Shown here one piece after another: positions 44,943 to 57,316 of a stretch of 64,000 bases of DNA. The notes beneath the pieces were generated by a model. The model saw nothing but the letters and a program-made list of their open reading frames with translations. It had not been told where the DNA came from and ran no database searches. The DNA is from Triglochin maritima (taxonomy: Eukaryota > Streptophyta > Magnoliopsida > Alismatales > Juncaginaceae), in the NCBI GenBank assembly GCA_963682175.1, contig OY821789.1:682001-746000 (forward strand), read 5' to 3'. Position 1 is the first letter of the stretch; each line of letters begins with the position of its first letter. Made by a program: the position numbers and the translations under genes.

Positions 44943-46669
44943 TTTGAGTTTTTTACGTGTTAATTATTATGTCATTTTTTTCAAGTAGTTTTGATATTTG
45001 ATTCTTTTGGATCGAGTTATTGGTTTGATATCGAGGTGATGAGCTTTCCCACGTCATAGTAAAGAACTTGAGTTATTTGATCACAACCTAAGTCCAAAAG
45101 ATGAGGGAAAGTTAGTAGGAAAAAGTATAAAGGCCGTTCGTCAATAATATATAGTAAATATTTCTCCACTGGCGCACTAGTTATTTTAATACTCCAAGGA
45201 ATACCCATATAAACGACAACCCGCGGAAATATTATACATTCCGTTCCGTTCCGTTCTTACTCTTATCTTATTTTCCGTTCCCATCTCACCAGCGAAGGGT
45301 AGACCTTGGTGTTGGGTAGTACCTGCCGGTACGGCCCAGCACGACACACTGGTCTGGTCCACCGGCACGGTTGAATTCAAGCCGACCAACTGAACTGACT
45401 GACCCGATTACCGTGCCGGCAAGGTCCGGTCTGACTCCCAAGTCTAGTGAAGGGTGCATTAGCTCTACAATATTCAAGTGTTAAGCGTACCCAAGTAAAA
45501 AACAAAACCTCATAAAACTTCAAAAGATAAAAGGGTTACATACCACAAAGTTAAGGGGTGAAGTTGAAATTTACCATTTTATTAATTATTTGTGCGTATA
45601 ACCTAATTGAAAACGGAAACCCATTTTACCATCTAAAAAGAAAAGTATCACGTTCATTAAAAAAAGGCATACTCAATCCCGAACGTCGTCCCATGTCAAT
45701 AAGTCTCGTTCCATTTGGTAAGTAGTTGGAGATGGCGACCCAGCCGAACAACGGCTAGAGAATAATCTTACATTATTTAAATATTGATTTTTTTCATTGA
45801 CTATAAGTTAGGATTTCTGATGTTATTGTCAATAGGTAGGTTTTGAGTTGTATACTCACACGTTAATATTGTATCAAATTTTGTAAGGCCCAACGGCCGA
45901 CTTGACACGTTCATCCTAGTTGTGCACGTAGAAGTGTTAGATAACATCTTACGTCGTCTAAATGTGAATTTTTCCATTAACAATAAGTTGTCGGACTATT
46001 CTACTCATTTATAATTAATTTTGAATTAGATATTCATACTTTAAAAGCAACCAACGTTTTGATTGGATCCAACTAAGTACTTCATTTTTCCATTCATCAA
46101 ATCCTAAACCATGAAAAAAAGTTAACTTAGTGTGTGTATGTATGTATGTATATATATATATAAACAAAACAAAACAAGGATCCAGTCCATAATTTTTATA
46201 TATAAAAAAAAATTCAAAATTCGAAATCTACGCAGTGATTTTTTTAATGTTTTCTGTTTTTACTTTTTTCGAAATCATTTTTTTATATTTTTTAATTATT
46301 ATTTTTTCAAAATATGTTTTTAATTGATATTAATTTTAAAAAAATATTTTTTTTTCAGAATCGACTCTCAAATTACGTTGATATATGAGCGTGATGAAAA
46401 GGTAGGTTATTTCATACAATAAAAATTAAAAAATTATAATAAAATTAAAAAACACATAAAAATGATTTCGAAAAAAAACAAAAAACATTAACAAAAAAGA
46501 ACCGCGATCCGTTAAAAAATTATATTTTTTTTCACACCCGCGATCTGTGGAAAAAATAAAATTAAAAAATTTGACGGATCACAGTTCAAACCTGCGATCC
46601 GTGCAACAAAAAAAATTAATTTAACGGATCGCAGGTGAGAACCGAGATCTGACGATCCCCGTCCTCCTG
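44943..46669. other. Intergenic region with short repeats
   Basis: No gene is seen. It holds a (GTAT)n/(TA)n microsatellite at about 46132-46163 and, at 46500-46650, four copies of a GCGATCCGT-like word in both orientations spaced by A/T-rich DNA. Confidence 0.6.
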
Positions 46670-47112
46670 AGTATTTTCCTTCTCCACTACCTTCGTCTTT
46701 GTCGTCCGCTACACTGAGATGAGCGGTCACGTCATAGTCTTCTTCGTCTCACAGACCGTCGACTTCAGCCAAGCCATCGGATCCCAATACTTGGGTCTCT
46801 TCAACACCTCCAACAACGGAGATTCCACCAGCCACATCTTCGGTGTTGAAGTTGACACCATCCTCAACCCCGAGTTCAAAGACAGAAGCATGAACCACGT
46901 CGGCATCGACGTCAACGGCCTCAACTCCACGTCAAGGAGATCAACGGCCGCTGACGCCGGGTACTACAAAGAGAGTCACAGGGGGACCAAGTTTGAGAAT
47001 TTAACCCTTTCCAGTGGACGCCCATTGCAGGTGTGGGTCGACTCTGAAGGAGACTCAACGGAGATCAATGTGACGATGTCGCTGTTGCACGTGACCAAAC
47101 CCAAGAAGCCAA
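46670..47112 (+). pseudogene. Lectin-domain fragment of an L-type LecRK
   Basis: This covers only the middle of the lectin domain (from about the FSFSTTYVFAIRY region to THVTKPKKP equivalents). It is nearly identical in DNA to 42660-43060 of the complete gene, including a long identical stretch around TTGAAGTTGACACCATCCTC. It has a 12-nt in-frame insertion after NGLNST (residues SRRS). There is no signal peptide, membrane segment or kinase, and similarity stops abruptly after KPKKP. It is a recent truncated duplicate of its neighbour, likely nonfunctional. Confidence 0.88.
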
Positions 47113-47684
47113 ATTTGAAACGATTATATATCTCTTATTTTTTACTCGATCTTAGACGGGTCGGGTAGCAGTTAATTTTTTTTTCACCCGATCCTACCCG
47201 ACCCATCAACCCGCCTACCTTAGACATGTCGGGTAGCGGTGGGTTCAAAAAACTCGCCGACCTATCCATTTACGGTCCTACTTTTTGTACTCGAAATTTT
47301 CTTGGTTGAAACAAGAATTCCACCTCGACACGCGTTTTTCTACCTTGACCTTGTCCTAGACCTACATTAGAATTCCGAAACACATCATCCACTTTATTCC
47401 ACACCACAGACAAAGGACATTATGGTTGGGCACACGTATTCATTTCTCTTTTAAAGGAGTACAAGAAAATCAGAATATGAACGTGTAAGTTTTTTCTTTA
47501 AAACAACCGGTTAGGCTCATTCGGAAAATTTTAATATTTTTAATTATTTAACAGAATTAGACGTAAACACATACAAGATTAATTATGGAAAGTTGAATGT
47601 ACGACATTTTAATTAATTTACGTACCACCAAAAACCAAGTTGATATCTTGAACTTGTCCAACAAACCTATTAATTTGAGACGAT

Positions 47685-48117
47685 CACTGACAATGACCTG
47701 GACGACCTGGTCATCGGTTCTCTCTCTTCCATATCAACTTTCTTTTTCCTCAACCCACATTATTCTCTTTTCTACACTATTCACCTCTTAACCACAACCC
47801 AACCCAACCCAACCCACAATAACCTATCTCTCTCTTTCACATCATTTTGGGGTACATCTTGGTAAAACTTTTAAAAAAATAAAAAAATTAAAAATTATAA
47901 ACAATTATAAAATGTATTTTCAAAAAAACTATAACAAAAAATTCTAAAAAAAATTAATATTTTTTTTTTGACGACCCGATCTTCCGGATTGATGACGTGG
48001 TCGAAGATGACCAGGTCATCTCCCCCGTTAAGAGGGAGATGACCCGGTCATCCAAGGTCCTGGACGACCTGACCTGACCTGACCTGGGATGACCGTGTTT
48101 TTCATCCCGTTAAGAAT
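47685..48117. mobile_element. Harbinger-related MITE
   Basis: A CT-rich arm with CCCAACCCAACCC, a T/A-rich core, and a right end GTTAAGAATGCCC match the element at 6937 in reverse. The left GACCTGGACGACCTGGTCATC motif matches the flank of the PIF ORF1 gene at about 10715. A hairpin GATGACC-AGGTCATCTCCC / GGGAGATGACC-CGGTCATCC lies at about 48015-48055. Boundaries are approximate. Confidence 0.6.
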
Positions 48118-48205
48118 GCCCTGACAACCTATCTTACTTAAACCTCCAAATCAACGGTCACCAACCAACGTCTCAACACAAACCAACTTTTCCCTTAGCT
48201 AAAGA

Positions 48206-51200
48206 ATGAACACTCCTCTTCTCCTCCTACTCCTGCTTCTACTGAAACCCACACCATCCTCGTCCTCCAACGGCTCATATGAATTCCTCTTTAGTAGATT
48301 CCACTCCTCCACTCTCCTCCTCAACGGCTCGGCTGCGACGACCCCAACCGGCCTCCTACAGCTCACAAATTCCATCAGGCAGCAAAAAGGCTACGCCTTT
48401 TACCCCCAACCAATCCAATTCCGAAACAACAGTACCACCAACCGAACCTCCTCCTTCTCGACCACCTTCGTCTTCGCCATCCAGTCGGCCCTAGAGCTGC
48501 TAAGCGGCAACGGCATCGCCTTCGTCTTGTCCCCGTCCACCGACTTCTCCGAGGCCACCGGAAGCCATTACTTCGGCCTTGTAAACAAGTCCAACAACGG
48601 CAACCCTTCCTCCCACCTTTTTTCGTCGAATTCGACACCATCTTCAATCCGGACATCAACGACATCAACGACAACCACGTCGGCATCGACCTCAACAGCG
48701 TTATCTCGAACTCATCCACCCCCGCCGGATACCACCACGACGGCAAATTCACCAACCTCTCCCTCATAAGCAGGGATCTCGTGCAAGCTTGGATCGATTA
48801 CGACGGAGACAATAACCATATCAACGTCACGATTGCGCCCCTCAACGTCTCCAAACCAACCACTCTGTTGCTTTCCTCTGCCATCAATCTATCAGAGATT
48901 GTTAACGAAAGGATGTTCGTCGGATTCACATCCACGACTGGTTCGTTCCTCGCGTCCCACTTCGTCATGGGTTGGAGCTTCGCGGTGAACGGGAGAGCCC
49001 AACCGCTGGAGCTCAAAAACCTCCCAAAGTTGCCACCGAAGCCGACCGTCAAAGGACAGAAACCGAACACGGTGGCGGTGTGGGTGTCTGTCGGGGTGAC
49101 TCTGTTCGTGTTGAGTTTGATAGGTGTCGTGGGGTTCGTGGTGATGAGGAGAATCAAATTCGCGGAGGTGTTCGACGATTGGGAGCAAGAGCATTTGAGG
49201 AATAACAGGTTCTCGTATACAGATTTGTATAGAGCCACGAAAGGGTTTAGGAAGAAAGAGTTGCTTGGAGGGTTTGGAAGGGTCTACAGAGGTGTGCTTC
49301 GTGGTTCCGAACAGGAGGTTGCCGTCAAGAGAATCCCACGTGGTATGTTTTCACAAGGTTTTCAGAACTCAACCGGTCATCGAACCGATAAAACTTTAGT
49401 TTTGGTTCAACATGGTCCAACCACGGTCGGACCGTTGATGACGTCAGCATGACATCAGTATTTTTGAGACCCGAAGTTAGACTGGACCGAATAAATATTA
49501 ACAGTCGGACCGATTTGAACCGATTTCTGTAAAATTATTTAATATATACACACCAGACATTAAATATAATTCATGATATCAAACACAATTTGCTTAACTC
49601 GGTAAATTTGTTATCTTTACTTAACGGAACAAATTTGCTTAAATAAGAATTAGAGAAAATATTATTTGGATTAAAGAAACTAAAATCAAAATCAATCTTC
49701 AATATTATCCACGACATCATACTTACGAATGGATTTGGTGAGAGAGAGAAGGGTTTGTAGGGGATGGATTTTTGTTTGTAAAAATAGAAAAAAAATCCTC
49801 ATATTTTCTTATTTTAAAAATTAGGAAAATTTGAAATATTTTTATGTCTGGTCCGACCAACCGGTCCAACCCGGTCGGACCGGGTTCAATCCGGTTCAGA
49901 ACGGTTCGACTAGATGCTCAGTTTTTTAGTTAAACCGGTCGCTGAACCATCGATTCCTGGTTCGACCGGGTCGAACCGTCCGGTCCGGTCTTTAAAACCT
50001 TGGTTTTCACACTAACTTAACTTATTTTCGGGCTTAAGATTAATTTTTGTAATATATGTTTTTCATTTCAGAAAATTGCAAATTAGAGCTGAACCAAAAA
50101 TATATGCCAAATTAGGATTCTCATTATAGAGACTATGATTGCAAATAAATAAATCCAATTCATGTTTACTTCTCAAAACAAATAATAAGGAAGTACAGAG
50201 CACTAGAAATTAGTAGAGATTGATTTCGGTTCCCTATTTCATAACTCAAAATAGACCAGTAGGATTTGTGTGCAGAACTCAGTATAAGAAGAAACTAAAA
50301 AAATTGAGCCAATTAAATTTATCCAACAATATACAGGTCCAAGTAAAGACATGAAGGATTTCATAACAGAGATAGTGGAGATCAGCCAACTCCGGCACCG
50401 GAACCTGGTCCAGCAGCTCGGCTACTGCCGGCGCAAGGAAGAGCTGCTCCTCGTCTACGATTACATGCCCAACGGCAGCCTCGACAAGCTCCTCTTCTTC
50501 AACCCCACCACCCCTCCTCTGTCCTGGAGTCAGAGGATACACCTCATCAAAGGTGTCGCAGCCGCGCTCCACTACCTCCACGAGGAATGGGAGGAGGTCA
50601 TCATCCATAGGGACATTAAAGCTAGCAATGTCTTGTTGGACGCTAACTTCAACGCCAAACTCGGGGACTTCGGCCTCGCCCGTCTTTACGACGACCACGG
50701 GGATGGCCCTCCGGCAACCCACGTCGTCGGCACTATCGGGTAACACCAAATTCAAATTAATTTACTTCAATGGAATTTTTACCAATTAAAATTTTAAATA
50801 GCCGCCACAAATTCTAAATCACGAACCTTTACTCGGGAACAAACTTTTTTTAATACCAAGTAGACATATGATTTTGCAATAGTTACCTCAATTCTGTTGA
50901 TATAGTATCACTACCTTCCAATTGACGTATTACCAATGGTACATTTTAATTTGATCATCTTATATGTCAATGTACTTTCTATTAACTTTTTCCTAAATAT
51001 TTTCAGATGTAAAATTCTACGTTGATGTAACTTAAGAATATATAGATGTGAAGAAAATAATTTGTGACTGTGTACTTAATTAACGTGTAATTCAAATTGT
51101 TAAACAGGTATATTGCACCTGAGATGACAAGAACAGGAAGGGCAACGAAGGCAAGCGACGTGTTCGCGTTCGGGATGTTCGTGTTGGAAGAAGGCCTATA

Positions 51201-51554
51201 GAGGAGAAGATGGTGGGGGAGAAGAGGGTGATGTTGGAGTGGGTGTTGGAGTGCTGGAGGAAGGGAGAGGTGGGGATGGTGGTGGACGAGAGGATGGTGG
51301 GGACTGTGTTGGGGGAGGTGGAGGAGATTGTCAAGCTTGGTTTGCTCTGCTGCCACCCTTCCGAGGGCTCGAGGCCGAAGATGAAGAGGGTGCTGGATGT
51401 GCTCGAGGGCGACGGAGACTTGCCGGATGTGGAGGAGGAGATAAAGAATGCAATCGCTCTCGCGGCGGTAAACAAGGAAAGCGAGGTGGAGGATTGGATG
51501 GAGTCAGGATTCTCTCCTTTTATCTCCGGCTCCTCGTTCTGGAGCGGCCGGTGA
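48206..51554 (+). pseudogene. L-type lectin receptor kinase pseudogene with two frameshifts
   Basis: The reading starts at 48206 (signal LLLLLLLLLKPTPSSSS) and continues through lectin, membrane and kinase sequence in pieces: 48206 to about 48622, 48620-49342, 50337-50739 and 51108-51554, joined by GT-AG introns. Damage seen: one T appears missing in a T6 run near 48620, shifting frame in the lectin domain at SHLF; the G-loop reads LLGGFGRVYRG, two residues shorter than GSGGFG; and an 11-nt gap near 51195, relative to the paralogue at 44560, shifts frame before [27 protein letters not shown] and the ending SFWSGR are kept. The first intron contains a MITE. Sequencing error could explain the T run but not the other two lesions. 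Confidence 0.88.
49354..50002. mobile_element. MITE (hAT-like) in intron of the LecRK pseudogene
   Basis: The element is 649 bp long with inverted ends CAAGGTTTT/AAAACCTTG. GTTTTCA is duplicated at 49347-49353 and 50003-50009. The interior ends carry GGTCGGACCG, AACCGGTC and CCGGTCCGGTC motifs. The insertion is 10 bp downstream of the intron donor at 49343. A 7-8 bp duplication fits hAT elements. Confidence 0.85.
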
Positions 51555-52840
51555 GGCTAAAAATAATGAAATTGAGGACGTTGAGTTGATTTAATAACTA
51601 CATCAAAATTGATTAAGGTCAATGATTTTTTTTGTTTTACCTGCATGATTTTGGTAGTTGCTATATTAAATCGTTTGTTGTTAATTAATTTCACAATCTT
51701 GTTTAGTCCTCAAACCCACAAGAAACTTGATCAGGTCCGTCAACGTTCCACAATAACTATCTAAGTTGTCAATAAACTCAAGCTTGTTGGTGGTGTTGTA
51801 ATAAACTCATGTACTTACCGTTTGATTCAAAGCAACTAGCATCTCTAAGACAAAACTACTGGAATAGTGAAACCAAATCAAAATACAATTTTTCTTCCAA
51901 AACCCAAACACTGGAAGCTGGTTCCATTTCATAACATAATTTGAAGTTATGTGTTGGCCTATATCCTAAAACAATGATTAAATGGTCAAAGAGATGGATG
52001 CATTAAAATTCACACAGAAACGGACCATTTTTGTTTACGAAGGATAGAAAGAAAAAGAAGAAGAAAAAAACTTCATTGTCTTTTTAGTGCGTTTTTAATA
52101 TTGAAATACGTATTGCTAAAGATTTGAGAAAGAGTGAAAATTGAAAATATCAAATAAAATTCATCCAAATTAAAGAAGCTAAAGATGCCTCTATGGTAAA
52201 TTATTTGGTGAAACAAAAGCTTCTATAATGCCTTAACGGAGACAAAGTTATAAGAAGAAAAAACTTAAAGATTTTTATCAACTAAACAAATATAAAAGAA
52301 TAATCGGTTTAAAAATCATCATCACATGAAGTGTTCTGGACGTAGGGATTGGACCGGACCGAGCCCGCTTAGATCCCTAGAAAACATATCCAGTTTTTCA
52401 GTTAGGGTGCTTTCACTAGAAAACATATTCAGTTTCGCATACTACCACTCCATAGATAGGGGATCTAAGATGACATGTGTATGAAGACGGAAAGCATTAT
52501 TTTCAGCTTACCACCAGCCCATGCAACAAATACAGAAACCAAATTTAAGAAACATGTCATTTCATGATTTGGATCCTCTTAATCTACCTGAAATCTCATC
52601 AATAACATTAAAAATGACATATCCACTCAAAATTATCTTCCTATCAATTTCCCTAAACAAAAAACGAAGTGCTGGAAACCCAAAAGCTTAACGTTACATC
52701 GAGGAAGAATCCAACGCAAAGCCATTGAGAAAGGTGGGACATTGGGGTATTAATGTTGGAGTGGGAGAAAGGAGAGAATGGGAAGTGGGGAAAGCGGTAG
52801 AAGTAAGAGAAAAAGTGATGGTTTTTTCTGCTTCGTTGAG
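51555..52840. other. Intergenic region
   Basis: AT-rich flank of the LecRK pseudogene. No gene or clear repeat was recognised. Confidence 0.6.
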
Positions 52841-53563
52841 TGTTATTGTGTTAGAGCACCGTTAACAGCGTCTGGGTAGTTTTCGGAAGTCCTAGTTTCT
52901 CTCTCAGTCACGTTAGTTTCTCTCTCTACCACGTCAGCACAAACCACCTCCCTACAAATTCCTTACTCAATCCACTCAGTCACACTACAGTATTTGTTGT
53001 CACGTCATTAATTTTATTCTTTTTTCTAAAATTCTTTCAAAATCAACAAAATATATTAATAATTATTATCGTAATTATTTAATATCAACAATTCATTCGT
53101 TTTTAATTAACATTTAATTAATAAATACGAAAATATTAAAAAATATGCACGTGACTTAACAAAAGACAAGAAAATTGCATCGAGACTTAAACTTCTCAAG
53201 CATCGAGAACCTACAGTATGCGCGTGAGTACACAAAAGACAAGACGATTGCATCGAGGCTTGGACTTCTCAAGCATCGAATACCTACAATACGTGAGTGA
53301 CTACGCAAAAGACAAAACGATTGCATCGAGGACCTGCAGTATACGCATGACTACACATAACACAAGACGATCTTACTTGAATATATATACCCCAACCACC
53401 TTACTTCTCTACTCACCTCTATTCCGATCTTACTTTTCCCACCCTCGTCTCACAATATCCTCTTCAGAAGAAAATGGTTCACCAGAGTACCGACGATCTC
53501 CACGTCGTCCTCCCCCAACCCAACACTTTCCCATACTAAAATGTTCCACAACCAGGATTCAAC

Positions 53564-54618
53564 ATGTCCCACCAAAACCAAATTTTCCCATACCAAGGGT
53601 TCTACTCGCACAATCCATACCAATCGCCAACTCAGGAAGAAGGTCAAACCCAATTCCCAATGGTTATGTATACTCGCCTCCTAAGTGGCGAAAGTAGTGC
53701 AAATGCAAGCCGCATTACACCTGATGTGAATGACGAAAATGTCGTTCAACCTACAAGTCGTCAAGGAACACGCAAAACCGCGACGAAAATGTCGCAAAAA
53801 TCGTGGTCCACACAAGAGGATCAGCGACTCGTCTCGGCTTACATGGATGTAAGTGGCGATGTTGTGGTTTGGACAAACCAAAAAATGAGGTCATTTTGGA
53901 GACGTGTTGAGCGCCTCTTCAATGTCTCAAGCGAGCGAGGTGCAGTAGAGCGTAACAATGAGTCATTGAAGGGGCGATGGCGGTGTACATCGTCGTCTGT
54001 GAACCAATGTGTCAGTTGCTTCGACCACGCTGTTCGGAGGAAGAGAAGTGGTTACAACGAGGACGATGTCATCCAAGATGCGCACATCATCTACGAACGA
54101 ACACACAACACCAAATTGCAGTACATTCATGTGTGGCTTATGTTACGTAGGTATCCTAAATGGGAGTCAGTTGCGCTTGGACTTCCCACCGGAGATGTCG
54201 CTGAAGAAAGTCAGGGGAGTTTGAGCAGCGGGAAAAGAAAAAACACTGACGACGATGGGAGTCATGCAACACCGTCAACTGGTGAAATGGTGTTTGAACC
54301 ATGTCCTTGTCCTGAAGATGTTAAAAAAGCTAAAAAAGAAGGGGGAAACAACCAGTTCAGGCGCAACTCGATCCCGATATTTTAGAACTGGAGAAACAAA
54401 TTGAATATAGCGCAAAAGTGAGAGAGGAAAAATACTTACGTTACGAAGAACATGTGGAGAGGAAACGCATCGAAGCTGAGGTGAAGTTCCAAAGGGAACT
54501 CAACAGCAAGAAACTGGATGTGTTATTTGCTCTGATGAAGAAAGAAAACAAGGACGAGTTTGATAAAGAAACACATGTTGAACTCAAGGAGTGGGTTAAA
54601 TCAAACAGATTTCTGTAG
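53564..54618 (+). pseudogene. PIF/Harbinger ORF1 (Myb/SANT plus coiled-coil), frameshifted
   Basis: The first frame (53564-54385) begins MSHQNQIFPYQG and carries the trihelix-like domain: QKSWSTQEDQRLVSAYMD, VVWTNQKMRSFWRRVERL, NNESLKGRWR, NEDDVIQDAHIIYE, then LMLRRYPKWESV. The coiled-coil C-terminal part (ELEKQIEYSAKVREEKYLRY, RELNSKKLDVLFALMKKE) is in another frame up to 54618. The shift is at a G5 run near 54342-54346. One base would have to be gained or lost for a single protein. It is a better preserved paralogue of the copy at 11314. Upstream CT-rich sequence (about 52850-52990) resembles a Harbinger flank. No transposase ORF accompanies it here. Confidence 0.82.
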
Positions 54619-55108
54619 GTGCTCGTGTTTTCATTTGTAATATCAATATGTGTGTTGTATTTTATCAGTATTGTGGTAGTTTAAATTTCGTATCTGTATG
54701 AGGATTGCATTTTCTTTTCATATTTCTGTTGTATTTCGTATCTGTATTTGTATTGTATTTTGTTTCCAAAGTTCATGAGTATTGTACTATTATTTCTTAT
54801 TTTATATATGATTTTTTTAATTTTACTTTTATCTAAATAAATCAAAAACAATTTAATTAATCATAAAATATTTTTTCAATTAATTTTCAAAACCTAATTA
54901 ATTTAATTACAATTTAACTAAACAACATTAACCTAATTATATATAAATAATTTTTTTTTCTTTTAAACTAAAACACAAAAAAAATAATTAAAACCAATCC
55001 GAGGAGGCAAAAGGACGCGCTCAGAATCTAGAGATGCATGTACGGGGGAAACGTACGATGTAGATTTTCCAAAGCAGCAGAGGACATTTTTAATGTACAT
55101 ACATCTTA

Positions 55109-55779
55109 GGGTCATTTGCTTGGGTAGACCTCAAAAGGTGCACAATTGGTTAAATACCCCTGAGTTTTTACTATTCACTTGGGTACACCTCGTTGCACTG
55201 CATATTGCTTCCATGCCCTCGGACCGTTTGTGGGGCCCATTCCGTTAAATTTTCTGTTGGTTTATTTACAAAACACACCCTCTAAATTTCAAATATCCTT
55301 AATATTAAATATAAAAACACAAAACAAATATTTTCTTTACAAACACAATAGAGAGAGTAGCGAGAGAGAGAAAAGAGAAAACAAGAGAGAGAGTGGAGAG
55401 TAGAGAGAGAAAGAGAGGGGAGAGAGAGTAGAGAGAGAGAATAAAAGAGAGAGTAGCGAGATGGAGGAGAGAGAAAACAAGAGAGAGTGGAGAGAGAGAG
55501 AGTAGAGAGAGAATAAAAGAGAGAGAATAAGAAGAAGGGGTGTGTTTGTAAAGAAAATATTTCTTTTGTGTTTTTATATTTAATATTAAGGATATTTGAA
55601 ATTTAAAAGGTGTGTTTTGTAAATAAACCAACAGAAAATTTAACGGAATGGACCCCACAAACGGTCCGAGGGCATGCAAGCAATATGCAGTGCAACGAGG
55701 TGTACCCAAGTGAATAGTAAAAACTCAAGGGTATTTAACCAATTGTGCACCTTTTGAGGTCTACCCAAGTAAATGACCT
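55109..55779. mobile_element. Mutator-type MITE, near-perfect long inverted repeat
   Basis: Two arms of about 240 bp (55109-55350 and 55540-55779) are nearly perfect reverse complements (GGGTCATTTGCTTGGGTAGACC outward end), around a GA-rich centre of about 190 bp. A 9-bp duplication TACATCTTA flanks it at 55100-55108 and 55780-55788, the length made by Mutator transposases. Both arms encode the same chance peptide in opposite directions. Confidence 0.95.
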
Positions 55780-55788
55780 TACATCTTA

Positions 55789-56338
55789 CGGGCAACCAAG
55801 GGTACAAAGAGGGATGTGTAATTGCCTTTTAATCAATTCATCCCAGGTCACAATTTAATTTCTCCACTGAACATGTACAACAGTACAACGAAGCGGCCAA
55901 CATGAGTCAATCTTTCCACTCCACCGAACAAAAATACACATCCTATGTAATGCACCGAAGAGGTATTTATTCTGCATTGATTTTTTTTTTAAATAATTAA
56001 AGAAGTTATCAAGATATTAGCTAATTTAGTAAAAACCTTCTGAAGTGATCGTATACATTAACATCACTACCTAAATTCAAAAGTATCCACGGTAAGAGAC
56101 ATCTTAATTTGAGCTTGTACTAACTCCCAGAAACATGTCTTACAAGCATATCTATATATGAAACCAAATTTAAGATATCAAAATCAATCTGAATTCTGAA
56201 ACAATAAGCAAATATGTAATAGCTAGTTTGCCACTCCATGTACAATGATGGGAGTTGTGAACGTTGGAGGAGAGGAATATTGAAGCTTGGTTTAATTGTT
56301 CTATTGACAGTACACCCTTCAATTAACATCAACTGCAA
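55789..56338. other. Intergenic region
   Basis: AT-rich DNA downstream of the minus-strand LecRK. No gene was recognised. Confidence 0.55.
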
Positions 56339-56504
56339 TCAACGGCCCCCGGCGACATACAAGGAACTATTGGTCACCGTCCCACTGCTACTTGAAACAT
56401 TCAATCCCACATACTCATTGAAACTTTTGTTTTTCCCAACAAATAGGGAATTTGCATTCCAGTATTCCGGCGACAAATCTGGCAAACACAAGTCTCCATC
56501 CAAG
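56339..56504 (-). pseudogene. Detached C-terminal coding tail of the minus-strand LecRK
   Basis: On the minus strand, the sequence next to the MITE continues the LecRK frame: DLCLPDLSPEYWNANS, then a Ser/Asn-rich stretch ending VAGGR and a TGA at 56341-56339. The GR ending is shared with the two other LecRK genes here (FTGR, WSGR). The MITE at 56505-57316 now separates it from the rest of the gene. Confidence 0.85.
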
Positions 56505-57316
56505 TAGGGCTGTCAAGTTCTGCTCAGGATCGATAGATCGCTCGATGTTCGCTCGATTTTGCTCTGATTTTGCTCGAAATTGCTCGGATCGGTTTGTAAC
56601 GAGCCGAGCACGAGCAGACCTCGCTCGCTCGATACTCGTTCGATGCTCGCTCGATTATCGCTCGAAACCTGATTACTATATCCAATTATTTGATTAACCT
56701 GAATATTCTATCCAATTACTCAATCGGTAAAGTTGTTAAACTCATTTAATAAACTAATTTACCAAACCCAACAATCCATTTAACAAACCAAACCAAAATA
56801 CTCATTAGAATCAAAACCTTATTCGTACTAAACTTTTCATTTTTTTCATTATTATTATTTCTTTTTTTCTCATTCTTTTCTACACTAAAAGTTCAAATAA
56901 ATTAAGGTTTGGGTCAGGTAAATGATCTTATTTATAAGATGTTGATGTTGTGAGTTGTCCTATAATTTAGAAGATTGTGTTTGATTTTAATATTGTGTTG
57001 ATTTTGTTTGATCAAAGTGTATAATCTTACTTATAAGAGGTTGATGTTGTCGTATAATTTATAAGATTGTGTTTTATTTTAGGTGTTAATTTTAAAATTG
57101 TGTTAGTAACTATTATTATATTTGTCTTAAGTAATTTTATAATTTACTTATTAGGACAACATTATTAGGAATTCAATACCAAAAAAAATGTTCAGGTTAA
57201 CAAGCCGCTCACGAGCAGATCGAACCGAGCACGAGCAGAATTTTTCGCTCGAAACCCTTAACGAGCCGATCTTGAGCAGACTCGGATCGCTCGTTTAGAG
57301 ATCGATTACACCCCTA
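56505..57316. mobile_element. hAT-type MITE inserted in LecRK coding sequence
   Basis: The element is 812 bp long with ends TAGGGCTGT (left) and ACACCCCTA (right) and an exact 8-bp duplication CATCCAAG at 56497-56504 and 57317-57324. Both ends hold many GCTCG/CGAGC words (GATCGCTCGATG, ACGAGCCGAGCACGAGCAG). The centre is AT-rich and noncoding. An 8-bp duplication and TAGGG ends fit the hAT superfamily. Confidence 0.93.

Noticed and set aside
55179..55709. Two ORFs encoding the same MGTPRCTAYC peptide on opposite strands
   Set aside because: They arise from the inverted arms of the Mutator MITE and are not genes.
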